This document shows positions 40,444 to 48,729 of a stretch of 64,000 nt of DNA, piece after piece. Position numbers and translations under genes: made by a program. Each line of letters begins with the position of its first letter. Position 1 is the stretch's first letter. Under the pieces are notes generated by a model. That model was not told the DNA's origin and made no database searches. It saw only the letters and a program-made list of their open reading frames with translations. Source of the stretch: Ideonella sp. (GTDB taxonomy: Bacteria; Pseudomonadota; Gammaproteobacteria; Burkholderiales; Burkholderiaceae_C); the NCBI GenBank assembly GCA_016721465.1, contig JADKIA010000031.1:62001-126000 (forward strand). The letters are read 5' to 3'.

Positions 40444-42057
40444 TCAGGCGCTGGCCAGCCGCTCCGCGGCCACGCGCTTGGCCCAGGCGTAGTCGGCCTT
40501 GCCGGCGGGGCTGCGGCGGATCTCGTCGCACACCACCACCTCGCGCGGCACCTTGTAGCCGGCCAGGCGTTCGCGGCAGGTGCGGTCGAAGGCCTCGCGG
40601 TCGAATTGCGCGCCCTTGGCCAGCGACACCAGCGCGACCACCTTCTGGCCCCAGCGCTCGTCGGGCACGCCCACCACCAGCACGTCCTGCACCGCGCGGT
40701 CATGGCGCACGGCCTCCTCGACCTCCTCGGGGAAGATCTTCTCGCCGCCGCTGTTGATGCACTGCGAGCCGCGACCCATCACCACGTAGCGGCCCTCGTC
40801 GTCGATGCGCGCCCGATCGCCGGTGATGACCCACACCCGGCCATCGATGGGCACGAAGGTCTCGGCGCTCTTCTTCGGGTCGCCGTAGTAGCCCACCGGC
40901 GTGTAGCCGGTGCGCGCCAGCGTGCCCTCGCTGCCCGGCGTGGTGAGGATGCGATGGTCGTCACTGACCACCGCCAGGTCGGGCCGCGGGTCGAACTGCA
41001 TGAAGCCGCCGTCGCGGCTGCCGCGATCGGCGCCGCCGATGACGCCCGACTCGGACGATCCCATGCCGTTGCTGATGCTGATCTTGGGCAGCACCACCTT
41101 GAGGCGCTGCTGCAGCTGCTGCGAGAACACCGCGCCACCGTTGCCGAAGGTGATCAGCCGCGACAGGTCCCAGCGCCCGGGGTGCTGCTCCAGGGCCTGG
41201 ATCAGTGGCAGCGCCATCGCGTCGCCGACGATGGAAATGATGTTCACTCCGTCGCGCACGACGATGTCCCAGACATGTTCGGCGTCGAAGCGCGGCTGGT
41301 CGTTGACCACCACCGTGTGCCCGGCCAACAGGCTGATCAGCGAGGCCCACATGGCCGCGCCATGCATCATCGGCGCGGTGGCGAAGTAGGTCAGCGCCGG
41401 CCCGTGGGGCACGAACTCCGCCAGTTCGTCGGGCCGCTCGATGGGCGGGCGGCGGAAGTAGATGCCGCCGCCGCCCAGCGCGGCCATCACGATGGCCTTG
41501 TGCGGCCACATCACGCCCTTGGGCATGCCGGTGGTGCCACCGGTGCACAGGATGTACAGGTCGTCGTCCGAGCGATCGGGATCCTCGAGCCGGTCCGACC
41601 CGCCGCGCAGCTCCGCTTCGTAGTCCAGTGCCCCATCGACCGCGGCATCGCCGCCCACCCGCAACCGGCGGAGCAGCCTGGGCGTGGCCGGCACTGTGCG
41701 CGCCAGCTCGACATCGAACTCGGCGCCGTGGATCAGCGTGGTGAGGTTCAGCGAGTTGAACAGATACGCCAGCTCGTCGGCCACGTAGCGGTAGTTGACG
41801 TTGACCGCTGCCGCGCCGATCTTGCAGCAGGCAAAGAAGCCCTCGAGGTACTCGGCCGAGTTGTAGAGCATCAGGCCGACGTGGTCGCCGCGTCCGACGC
41901 CCCGCGCGCGCAGCGCCGAGGCGAGCCGGGTGGCACGCTGGTCGAGCTCGCGGTAGCTGAGCTGCCTGGCCCCGCAGCGAAAGGCGATCCGATCGGGCAC
42001 CACGCCGGCGACGATCTCGAACAGATCGGCCAGGTTGAAGGTCCGGTTGCGGCTCAT
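40444..42057 (-). CDS. FadD19/FadD17-like steroid acyl-CoA ligase
   Basis: A 537-residue adenylate-forming ligase. LYILCTGGTTGMPKGVMWPHK is the P-loop (the MW after PKGV is typical of the FadD17/FadD19 group), ISNGMGSSESG the motif after the AMP site, and RVWVITGDRARIDDEGRYVV the hinge. RSPAGKADYAWAKR carries the catalytic lysine. MLYNSAEYLEGFFACCKIGA and VNVNYRYVADELAYL also match that group. FadD19 activates C26 sterol side-chain acids and FadD17 shorter steroid acids. It is divergent from the Rieske oxygenase across operator F. Confidence 0.85.
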   Translation of the reverse strand: MSRNRTFNLADLFEIVAGVVPDRIAFRCGARQLSYRELDQRATRLASALRARGVGRGDHVGLMLYNSAEYLEGFFACCKIGAAAVNVNYRYVADELAYLFNSLNLTTLIHGAEFDVELARTVPATPRLLRRLRVGGDAAVDGALDYEAELRGGSDRLEDPDRSDDDLYILCTGGTTGMPKGVMWPHKAIVMAALGGGGIYFRRPPIERPDELAEFVPHGPALTYFATAPMMHGAAMWASLISLLAGHTVVVNDQPRFDAEHVWDIVVRDGVNIISIVGDAMALPLIQALEQHPGRWDLSRLITFGNGGAVFSQQLQQRLKVVLPKISISNGMGSSESGVIGGADRGSRDGGFMQFDPRPDLAVVSDDHRILTTPGSEGTLARTGYTPVGYYGDPKKSAETFVPIDGRVWVITGDRARIDDEGRYVVMGRGSQCINSGGEKIFPEEVEEAVRHDRAVQDVLVVGVPDERWGQKVVALVSLAKGAQFDREAFDRTCRERLAGYKVPREVVVCDEIRRSPAGKADYAWAKRVAAERLASA

Positions 42058-42179
42058 CGGCGGGTCTCCAGATTCAGGTGCGGCACACCGGATCGGGTCA
42101 GACGTGGACGGCGTCTCGCCGATGGTCGACCCGGTTCGGTGCCGGCCGGATTGTTCGGTTTCGCAGGTGGCCGGCTCAT

Positions 42180-42199
42180 CGTCCAAACAGGGTATGCGA
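42180..42199 (+). promoter_or_regulatory. Palindromic operator copy F (CGTCCAAACAGGGTATGCGA)
   Basis: Strong left half (CGTCCAAAC) with a degenerate right half and TATGC in place of GATGC. It lies between the FadD19-like ligase (start 42057) and the Rieske oxygenase (start 42267). A GAGAAT hexamer at 42216-42221 has the same spacing as the CAGAAT of copy C. Confidence 0.65.
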
Positions 42200-42266
42200 T
42201 GGCGCGACGCCTGCAGAGAATCGACCCCGATCGCTGCATCCGCAGGGCCCACTCAAAGGAGACGCC

Positions 42267-43373
42267 ATGGCCACCACGAAAGACTACCGCATCGGTGAGT
42301 ACACCTTCCCGCGCGGCTGGTTCATGATTGCCGAGTCGACCGAGCTCGACACGCACAAGCCGCTGGCCGTGCGCTTCTTCGGGAAGGATTTTGCGCTGTA
42401 CCGGGGCCGCGCCACCGGCAAGGTGGTGCTGCTCGATGCGTACTGCCCGCACATGAAGACCCACCTGGCCGCGCCCAACAAGACCAGCTATGTGGTCATC
42501 GACGGCGGCGGCACCAACATCGATGGCGACAGCATCCACTGCCCCTACCACGACTGGCGCTTCGGCCCCGATGGCAAGTGCGACAACATCCCCTACCACC
42601 AGGGTGAGATCCCGGCGGCTGCATGCGTGAAGAGCTGGATCGTCAAGGAGAGCGTGGGCGCGGTGTGGGTCTGGCACGACCCCGAGGGCGGCGAGCCCGA
42701 TTACGACTGCCCCAGCGTGCCCGAGTACGACGACCCGGCCTGGGTGCGCGGCCCCTACGACCACCTGGGCATGCTCAACCAGCACCCGCAGGAGGTGGTG
42801 GACAACATCTGCGACTACGGCCACCTCAATCCCATCCACGGCTCCTTCGTCGAGCGCTATGAGAACGAGTTCAAGGGCCACAACGCCACGCAGCGCCAAT
42901 GTGGCGGCCACCGCACCCTGGTTGGCGCGGATGGTGTCAGTGCCAAGCTGCACACGCACACCACCTACCACGGCCCCGGCGTGCTGATCTCCTACCTCAC
43001 GGGCATGTTCGAGACGGTGCTGCTGATCTCGCACACCCCGGTGGAGGATGGTTCGCTGAAGGTCTGGCATTGGCTGCTGGTCAAGTCGCCCGGCAAGAAC
43101 GCCGTGGCCACGCGCACCGACGCGATCACGGCGGCCCAGTACCAGGAATCCAGCAAGCTGGCCTTCGCGCAGGACTTCGAGGTCTGGACGCAAAAGGCAC
43201 CCTGCCTGAACGGCCTGTTCCTGCCCAGCGACGGCCCCTTCATGAAGGCGCGCATCTGGTACAAGCAGTTCTACAACCCGCGCGCCAAGCGCCAGGAGTA
43301 CCTCGACCAATGCGAGGGCCTGTACGTGCCGCGAGGCGCCACACCGTACACGGAGCCCAAGGCCGCGGCCTGA
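42267..43373 (+). CDS. Rieske non-heme iron oxygenase, KshA-like
   Basis: A 368-residue oxygenase component. The N-terminal Rieske [2Fe-2S] ligands are Cys60-x-His62 and Cys92-x-x-His95, and the catalytic iron site is DxxHxxxxH at Asp183, His186 and His191 (ICDYGHLNPIHGSF). PRGWF near the N-terminus and LDAYCPHM and CPYHDWRFGPDGKC match 3-ketosteroid 9-alpha-hydroxylase KshA. About 29 residues separate the two ligand pairs, a dozen or so more than in KshA. Ring or side-chain hydroxylation of a steroid is the inferred role. No reductase gene is adjacent. AAAGGAG precedes ATG 42267. Confidence 0.88.
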   Translation: MATTKDYRIGEYTFPRGWFMIAESTELDTHKPLAVRFFGKDFALYRGRATGKVVLLDAYCPHMKTHLAAPNKTSYVVIDGGGTNIDGDSIHCPYHDWRFGPDGKCDNIPYHQGEIPAAACVKSWIVKESVGAVWVWHDPEGGEPDYDCPSVPEYDDPAWVRGPYDHLGMLNQHPQEVVDNICDYGHLNPIHGSFVERYENEFKGHNATQRQCGGHRTLVGADGVSAKLHTHTTYHGPGVLISYLTGMFETVLLISHTPVEDGSLKVWHWLLVKSPGKNAVATRTDAITAAQYQESSKLAFAQDFEVWTQKAPCLNGLFLPSDGPFMKARIWYKQFYNPRAKRQEYLDQCEGLYVPRGATPYTEPKAAA

Positions 43374-43716
43374 AGGCCCCGTCCATCGAGCGGGTCGCCC
43401 CTGCGGCGGCCACCCAGCCTTAAAAGTGAGCGTCCAGTCGGCCCGCACCGCAGCCGCCTGACGACCCGGCGCGGTCAGCCGCGTCGGGTGACCAGATCCT
43501 TGCTGATCCTGGTCTCGGCTTCCGCCAACTGCGTTCGGATCTCATCGGCCGCCGCCAGCATGCGGCGGGTGGATTCACGCGTGAATTCACGCAGGTCCGG
43601 CTCGAAGCGCTCGGTCGAAGACGCCGCTGTCACCGTCCATTTGGAGGATGTTCCGTCCGATTGGCCAAAACAGACTGCGCGACCGCAAGCGTCAAGCACA
43701 CCCTCAGGACATCGTC
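43374..43716. other. 343-base interval between the Rieske and P450 genes
   Basis: Holds a possible 52-codon minus-strand ORF (43475-43633) and, at 43664-43679, CCAAAACAGACTGCGC, a weak resemblance to the operator family. That resemblance lies about 37 bases before the P450 ATG. I see no clear terminator. Confidence 0.4.
43475..43633 (-). CDS. Possible small hypothetical protein
   Basis: A 52-codon frame from a GTG at 43633 (a 74-codon version starts at 43699). It is mostly charged helix: FEPDLREFTRESTRRMLAAA followed by DEIRTQLAEAETRISKDLV. The composition looks like a real protein, possibly a short coiled coil, but there is no convincing ribosome-binding site and I recognise no family. It runs against the flow of the P450 and Rieske genes. 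Confidence 0.3.
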   Translation of the reverse strand: MTAASSTERFEPDLREFTRESTRRMLAAADEIRTQLAEAETRISKDLVTRRG

Positions 43717-44961
43717 ATGACCACCGTTGCCTCTGCCGCGCTCGACATCACGCGACCTGCCCTGTACCGAGACCCTGCCGCCTTGCACGAGCGCTACGCG
43801 TTGCTTCGGCGCGAGGCGCCAGTGACCTGGGTCGAGGGCTCAGCCTACCGCCCCTTCTGGGCGCTGACCCGCTACAACGACATCTCCGAGGTGTCACGCC
43901 AGCCCGAAGCCTTCATCAACGCGCCGCGGCTGACACTGATCCCGCAAGCGGTGGAGGAGCACCTCGTGGCCCAGGGGCAGGGTCGTGAGAAATCGGTGCG
44001 CACCATCATTGACATGGACGAGCCCGATCACCGCAAGTACCGCAACGTCACCCAGAGCTGGTTCCTGGGCCCCGGCGTGGCCAAGTTCCAGTCGCGGGTG
44101 GAGGCGATCGCGAAACGCTTCGTCGACAAGATGGCGTCCATGGATGGCCGCTGCGACTTCGCCCGGGACATCGGCCTGTGGGTGCCCCTGCACGTGATCA
44201 TGAGCATCCTGGGCCTGCCCGAGAAGGACGCGCCCTTCATCCTGCGCAGCACCCAGGCCATGCTCGCCGCCAGCGACCCCGAACTGCAGCGCGATGCGCA
44301 GCAATACGGTACGGCCGAGTTCCAGCAATTGTTTGCCTACCTGGGCGAAGTGGTCGAGCGGCGCCGCCGTGAGCCCAGCGACGACCTGGGCAGCGTGATC
44401 GCCAATGGCCTCGTCGATGGGGCGGCGATGGGCATGCTGGAGACGCTGTCGTACCTGCTGATCGCTTCCACCGCCGGCCACGAGACCACGAGTTCGGCCA
44501 TCGGCGGCGGCCTGTTGGCGCTGCTGGAGCATCCCGAGACACAGCAGCGCCTGCGCGCCGATCCCGCGCTGTGGGACCTGGCCGCCGACGAGGTGGTGCG
44601 CTGGGTGTCCCCGATCCGCCACTTCATGCGCACCGCGGTGGCGGACTGCCAGATTGGCGGCGTGGACATCCGCGCCGGGCAATCGGTGGCGATGTTCTAC
44701 CTGTCGGCCAACCGCGACGAGGCCGCCTTCGAGGCCCCGTTCGAGTTCCGCCCGGACCGCAGCCCCAACCGGCACCTGGGCTTCGGCATTGGCGGGCACT
44801 TCTGCCTGGGCCGGCTGCTGGCATTGGCGGAAATTCGCGCGCTGTTCCGGGAGCTGCTGGCACGCACCCGCTCCATCGAGCTGGACGGACCCGTGGAGTG
44901 GGTGGAGAGCCACTTCGTGGGCGGGCTCAAGCGCCTGCCGCTGCGCTACACGATGAACTGA
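43717..44961 (+). CDS. Cytochrome P450 (steroid-locus bacterial class)
   Basis: A 414-residue soluble P450. The I-helix AGHETTSSAIGG binds oxygen, the ExxR pair is in DEVVRWVSP, and the heme-thiolate Cys363 lies in FGIGGHFCLGR. IIDMDEPDHRKYRNV is the C-helix region. It resembles the CYP124/125/142-type group that oxidises the sterol side chain and methyl-branched lipids, but the family number cannot be fixed here. No ferredoxin gene is adjacent. It is followed 41 bases later by a DUF1254 gene. A role in starting sterol side-chain oxidation would fit the FadD19-like ligase and side-chain operon nearby. Confidence 0.9.
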   Translation: MTTVASAALDITRPALYRDPAALHERYALLRREAPVTWVEGSAYRPFWALTRYNDISEVSRQPEAFINAPRLTLIPQAVEEHLVAQGQGREKSVRTIIDMDEPDHRKYRNVTQSWFLGPGVAKFQSRVEAIAKRFVDKMASMDGRCDFARDIGLWVPLHVIMSILGLPEKDAPFILRSTQAMLAASDPELQRDAQQYGTAEFQQLFAYLGEVVERRRREPSDDLGSVIANGLVDGAAMGMLETLSYLLIASTAGHETTSSAIGGGLLALLEHPETQQRLRADPALWDLAADEVVRWVSPIRHFMRTAVADCQIGGVDIRAGQSVAMFYLSANRDEAAFEAPFEFRPDRSPNRHLGFGIGGHFCLGRLLALAEIRALFRELLARTRSIELDGPVEWVESHFVGGLKRLPLRYTMN

Positions 44962-45002
44962 CCGGCGCGCGGCCCCGCCTCGTCGGCAACGGAGGATTTC
45001 GA

Positions 45003-46484
45003 ATGCAGATGACCACCGCTGGTGCCGTGTCGCGTGGCGCGGATTCGCAGCCACAGGCGCGGCCTGGAGCATGCCGCATGGGTCGCCGCTGGCGTGCCGC
45101 CGGCATGGCGCTGATGATGGCCGTGGCCGCCCTGGCGCCTGGCCCGTCGGTGGCGCAGGCCGATGCGTCCGCCGCGAACATGGATCTGATCCGCGAACAG
45201 ATGGCGCGCCATGTCGGCACGTTGGCCTATCTGTGGGGCTGGCCCATGGTGGACCTGACACGGCAGATGCACAACGAGACGCACCGCGTGTCGCCCGACC
45301 AGGTGATCGCCACGCCGGTGAACCACTTCTACCGCTACGAGCGGCTGATGACACCGTCGTCGGGCGGCGAACTGCGTGCGCCGAACAACGACACGCTGTA
45401 CTTCGGCGGCTGGTTTGATCTCACCGCCGAGCCGGTGATCCTGCAGGTGCCTGACACGGGCGGGCGCTATCACATGATGGCGCTGACCGACTTCTTCAAC
45501 GAGGTCACGCACCTGAGCCGGCGCACCCAGGGGACGCAGGCCCAGGTCTTCGCGATGGTCGGTCCGGGCTGGAAGGGCACGCTGCCGGCCGGCGTGAAGC
45601 CGGTGCCGATGGCCACCAACCAGGTGTGGATCCTTGGCCGCATGGCCGTGGCCAGCGAGCAGGACCTGCCGGCCGCGCTCGACCTGGTGCGGCGCTACTG
45701 GTCGGCGCCGCTGTCGCAATGGCGGCGCGACCAGCCCCCGCCGGTGCCGCAGACGCCAACGGGCCAAAGCCTCGACCCCATCCGCTCGCTGCAGTTCTTC
45801 GAAGTGCTCAACCGCTGGCTGCGTTCGAACACGGTGCGCCCGGACGAAGGCGCCTTGCTCGGCCTGTTCGACCAGATCGGCTTCGGTCCGCGCAGCCACT
45901 TCTCGGCGGCTCGACTGGACGCCGCCACGCGCCGCGGCCTGGAGTCGGCGTTGGAAGACGGCCATGCCCTGCTGAAGGCATCCACCAATCGGCCGCTGAA
46001 GGACGTGCGCAATGGCTGGATCTATCCGCTGGCGATGGCGGACTATGGGCACGACTACTTGTCGCGCGCCAACGTGGCGTATGCCGGCTATGCCAATCGG
46101 CCTGAGGAATCGGCCTATCCGTCTCGCGTCGTGGACGGTGCAGGCCGGCTGATGACCGGCGCGCGGCGGTATCGCCTGCACTTCGCGCCGGACCAATTGC
46201 CCCCGGCGGGTGCCTTCTGGTCGCTCACCGCCTACGAACTGGCCACGATGCAGATGATCGAAAACCCGATCCGGCGCTACAGCCTGGGCGACCGCACGCC
46301 CGGGCTGAAGTTCAACGCCGATGGTTCATTGGATCTGTACATCCAGCAGGACCCGCCAGCGCACGGGACATCCAACTGGCTGCCGGTGGGCACGCAGCCC
46401 TACTTCCTGACCGTGCGCATTTACGAACCGGGAAAGTCAGTCTTCGACGGCAGCTACAAGCTGCCGCCGCTTCTCGAAGACTAG
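45003..46484 (+). CDS. DUF1254/DUF1214-domain secreted protein
   Basis: A 493-residue protein with an unusually long N-terminal region: about 35 polar and basic residues, then a hydrophobic signal MALMMAVAALAPGPSVAQA. It continues with DUF1254 (YLWGWPMVDLTRQM, APNNDTLYFGGWFDLTAEPV) and a C-terminal DUF1214 domain (FWSLTAYELATMQMIENPIRRYSLGDRT). The biochemical role of this widespread envelope family is unknown. GGAGG at 44991-44995 supports ATG 45003, though the internal ATG before GRRWRA could also serve. It is co-oriented with and probably co-transcribed with the P450. Confidence 0.85.
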   Translation: MQMTTAGAVSRGADSQPQARPGACRMGRRWRAAGMALMMAVAALAPGPSVAQADASAANMDLIREQMARHVGTLAYLWGWPMVDLTRQMHNETHRVSPDQVIATPVNHFYRYERLMTPSSGGELRAPNNDTLYFGGWFDLTAEPVILQVPDTGGRYHMMALTDFFNEVTHLSRRTQGTQAQVFAMVGPGWKGTLPAGVKPVPMATNQVWILGRMAVASEQDLPAALDLVRRYWSAPLSQWRRDQPPPVPQTPTGQSLDPIRSLQFFEVLNRWLRSNTVRPDEGALLGLFDQIGFGPRSHFSAARLDAATRRGLESALEDGHALLKASTNRPLKDVRNGWIYPLAMADYGHDYLSRANVAYAGYANRPEESAYPSRVVDGAGRLMTGARRYRLHFAPDQLPPAGAFWSLTAYELATMQMIENPIRRYSLGDRTPGLKFNADGSLDLYIQQDPPAHGTSNWLPVGTQPYFLTVRIYEPGKSVFDGSYKLPPLLED

Positions 46485-46504
46485 GGTCTGTTCAGACGAC
46501 GGGA

Positions 46505-46531
46505 GCGACTGCGTCGCGGCGATGCGTCGCC
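46505..46531. terminator. Tandem small hairpins between convergent genes
   Basis: GCGAC-TGC-GTCGC (46505-46517) directly followed by GGCGA-TGCG-TCGCC (46518-46531). They lie between the DUF1254 stop and the end of the convergent EthD-like gene, so they may stop transcription from both sides. Confidence 0.45.
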
Positions 46532-46536
46532 CCGGC

Positions 46537-47232
46537 TCAGGGCCGGCTGTGGGTGACGCGGGTGAACATGAACACCGAGCGTTCGAGGTCGGTGAGCGCC
46601 GCGATCGGGGCGGCCAGGTGCCGGCGCACGTCGAGGGTGCCCAGGGCTTGCCGTGCGGCCTCGGCCGAATCGAACCACCATTCGCAGATGCTGTCGTATT
46701 CGTAGCCCGGCGGTGGCGCCAGGTGCACGCGGTTGTGCACCACCCGGCCCGCCGCCGCAAACCCGCCGGCAACCAGCCCGGCGGCGCCAGGTGATTGCAG
46801 GCCGCTGCGCCAGTCGGCGGCGTCCAGCGCCTCGCGGCGGCGCAGGAAGCCCACCAGGCACACGCTGCCGCGCGGCACCTCGCGCAGCACCTGTGCCTCG
46901 CACACCAGCGAGAAATGGCGCACATAGGTGGAGAACACCCGCGGTTCGTCGGGCCGCATGATGGCCAGGGTCTCGGGGTCGTTCCAGATGTCGGTGGCGG
47001 CCTGCAGATCGCGCAGCGCCAGCAGGTTCACGCCGTCGTAGTCTGTGGCCGTGCCGGGCAGCGGCTCGCCGTCGAGCACCCGCGAGCACTGGGTGACCGA
47101 CAGCACCTTGTCTCGAACATTGGTGCAGCCCGCGCCCAGCGACGAATGCTCGCGCCAGGCCTGCGCGAACTGCTCGGCGGCGAGCGCCGGATTGCGGCGC
47201 GCGAGGTAGATCATCTTCCAGGCCATGGCCAT
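46537..47232 (-). CDS. EthD-like dimeric alpha/beta-barrel protein
   Basis: A 231-residue protein made of two ferredoxin-like (EthD/DABB) repeats. The first begins KMIYLARRNPALAAEQFAQAW (residues 6-26) and includes WREHSSLG. The second begins near GSVCLVGFLRRREAL and includes EYDSICEWWFDSAEAARQAL. EthD-type proteins assist P450 systems or act as small-molecule enzymes. Here it follows an MFS transporter gene by 23 bases. ATGs at 47232 and 47226 are both possible. The substrate is unknown. Confidence 0.75.
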   Translation of the reverse strand: MAMAWKMIYLARRNPALAAEQFAQAWREHSSLGAGCTNVRDKVLSVTQCSRVLDGEPLPGTATDYDGVNLLALRDLQAATDIWNDPETLAIMRPDEPRVFSTYVRHFSLVCEAQVLREVPRGSVCLVGFLRRREALDAADWRSGLQSPGAAGLVAGGFAAAGRVVHNRVHLAPPPGYEYDSICEWWFDSAEAARQALGTLDVRRHLAAPIAALTDLERSVFMFTRVTHSRP

Positions 47233-47255
47233 TCCTCAGGTCAGGGGTGGGTGGC

Positions 47256-48533
47256 TCACCCGAGCCGCAGGCCTGCGGCTCGGGCGCGGCCGTGGGCGCG
47301 CATGGCCACCGCCAGAGCGGCCAGCGCACCGAGCAGCAGCGCCAGCATCAGCGCCAGCGCCGGTCGCAGCGGGTCGCCAGAGACATGGCCGGCCAGCGCA
47401 TCGCTCAGGGCGCCGCACAGCACCGGGCCGATGCCGCTCCCACCCACGGCACCCACCAGCATCACCATCGAGTGGGCCACGCCGCGCCGCTCGGGCGGCA
47501 CGACCATGCTCAAGGCGGCATAGGTCGGCGCAATCCAGAAGGCGATGAAGAAGGCGAATGCGATCGTCAGCAGGATGGATGCCTGAAGGTGTCCGGCGCC
47601 CAGCGCCAGGTAGACCCAGCCCAGCGGCAGCGCGATGCCCACGCCGACGATCGGCACGCCCATCTGCCAGCGTGGTTCGCGGCGCGCCAGCCGATCGGTG
47701 AGCGCACCCGAGAAGGGCGTGGCCAGCAGCGAGGCCAGCGCAGACAAGCCGGCCACGCCGCCGGCCTGCTGCGAGCTCAGCCCCAGCACCCGCATCAGGT
47801 AGGCGAAGTTCCACACACCGAACGAATAGCCGGCCAACAGCGCGAACGTCGCTGCCACGATCAGCCAGCGTGCGACAGGGTCGTCCCAGACCGCGCGCAC
47901 CGCTCCACGGTGCGGTGCCGCCGACCCGGCCAGTGCCGGCATGCCACGACGCAGCGGCTCGCGCACAAGCAGTCGCAACAGCAGCGCCGCCAGCACAGAG
48001 GTCAAGCCGATCAGGGCCAGCGTCCAGCGCCAGCCATGCGCCTGCGCCAACCAGGCGCCCAGGACCAGGGCCAGCAGCGAGCCTGCGCTGGCCCCCATGG
48101 CGAACACCCCGATGGCCGCCGAGCGCTGCTGCGGCGGATACAGATCGGCAATCATCGACATCGACGCCGGGCCGCCGCCGGCATCGCTGACCGCCCCGCC
48201 CATGCGCGAGGCCGCCAGGGCGCCGGCGCTGCCGGCCAATGCCCCCAGCGCGGTGAGCGCACCGCCCAGGCCGCGCGTCCAAGCCACCAGGCGACGCCGG
48301 TCGTGGCGATCGGCCAGTCGCCCCAGTGGCACGCCGATCAGGCCGAAGCTCAGCGCGAAGCCCAGCCCGGTGACCAGGCCGACCTGCAGATCCGACAGGC
48401 CGAATTCGGCCTTCACCGGCACCAGCAGCACCGCCAGGATCTGCCGGTCCATGAAGGCCAGGGCCGACAGCGAGGCCAGCATCAGCAGGGTCAGACGGGC
48501 GCGCGTCGCAGCCGGGTAGGGGGATTCGGTCAT
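47256..48533 (-). CDS. MFS transporter
   Basis: A 425-residue major-facilitator protein with twelve predicted helices. GRLADRHDRRRLVAW is the MFS loop 2-3 signature, followed by SMIADLYPPQQRSAAIGVFA in helix 5 and GALTDRLARREPRWQM in the mid-protein repeat. It resembles the spinster-like, hydrophobic-substrate MFS group. A paralogue of identical length lies at 52081-53358 on the other strand. It is divergent from the fatty acyl-CoA reductase gene across operator G, so uptake of steroid or fatty compounds is likely. Confidence 0.9.
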   Translation of the reverse strand: MTESPYPAATRARLTLLMLASLSALAFMDRQILAVLLVPVKAEFGLSDLQVGLVTGLGFALSFGLIGVPLGRLADRHDRRRLVAWTRGLGGALTALGALAGSAGALAASRMGGAVSDAGGGPASMSMIADLYPPQQRSAAIGVFAMGASAGSLLALVLGAWLAQAHGWRWTLALIGLTSVLAALLLRLLVREPLRRGMPALAGSAAPHRGAVRAVWDDPVARWLIVAATFALLAGYSFGVWNFAYLMRVLGLSSQQAGGVAGLSALASLLATPFSGALTDRLARREPRWQMGVPIVGVGIALPLGWVYLALGAGHLQASILLTIAFAFFIAFWIAPTYAALSMVVPPERRGVAHSMVMLVGAVGGSGIGPVLCGALSDALAGHVSGDPLRPALALMLALLLGALAALAVAMRAHGRARAAGLRLG

Positions 48534-48608
48534 CGCAGGGTGCCGTCGTCGCCGGGCGGCGCTGGGTGGCGGCCGAACGCATTGTTGCGGCGCGAACCGT
48601 CGCGCCAT

Positions 48609-48628
48609 CGTCCGCCCGGACGATGGCG
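48609..48628 (+). promoter_or_regulatory. Palindromic operator copy G (CGTCCGCCCGGACGATGGCG)
   Basis: Perfect CGTCC/GGACG half-sites with a different centre (GCCC) and GATGG in place of GATGC. It lies between the MFS transporter (start 48533) and the fatty acyl-CoA reductase (start 48730). AGATTCGAC downstream resembles the AGAATCG found after copies C and F. Confidence 0.65.
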
Positions 48629-48729
48629 GCGCTGCCCGCGGATGGGAGATTCGACGCCGTCACGCGTGCGCCGGACGGCGGTCGACACGAACCTCCCGTC
48701 GCCTGACCCTCATTTCCTGGAGACCACCG

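Noticed and set aside
33498..43436. Exact 13-base match AAGTGAGCGTCCA at the TetR/WS-DGAT junction and at 43424-43436
   Set aside because: Matches of this length are expected by chance in 64 kb, and one copy is made of a stop codon plus start codon context. TetR operators often contain GTGAGC, but two sites are not enough to claim one.
43664..43679. Possible eighth copy of the palindromic element before the P450 gene (CCAAAACAGACTGCGC)
   Set aside because: The left half is missing and the GATGC box is altered. It is noted only in the interval description.
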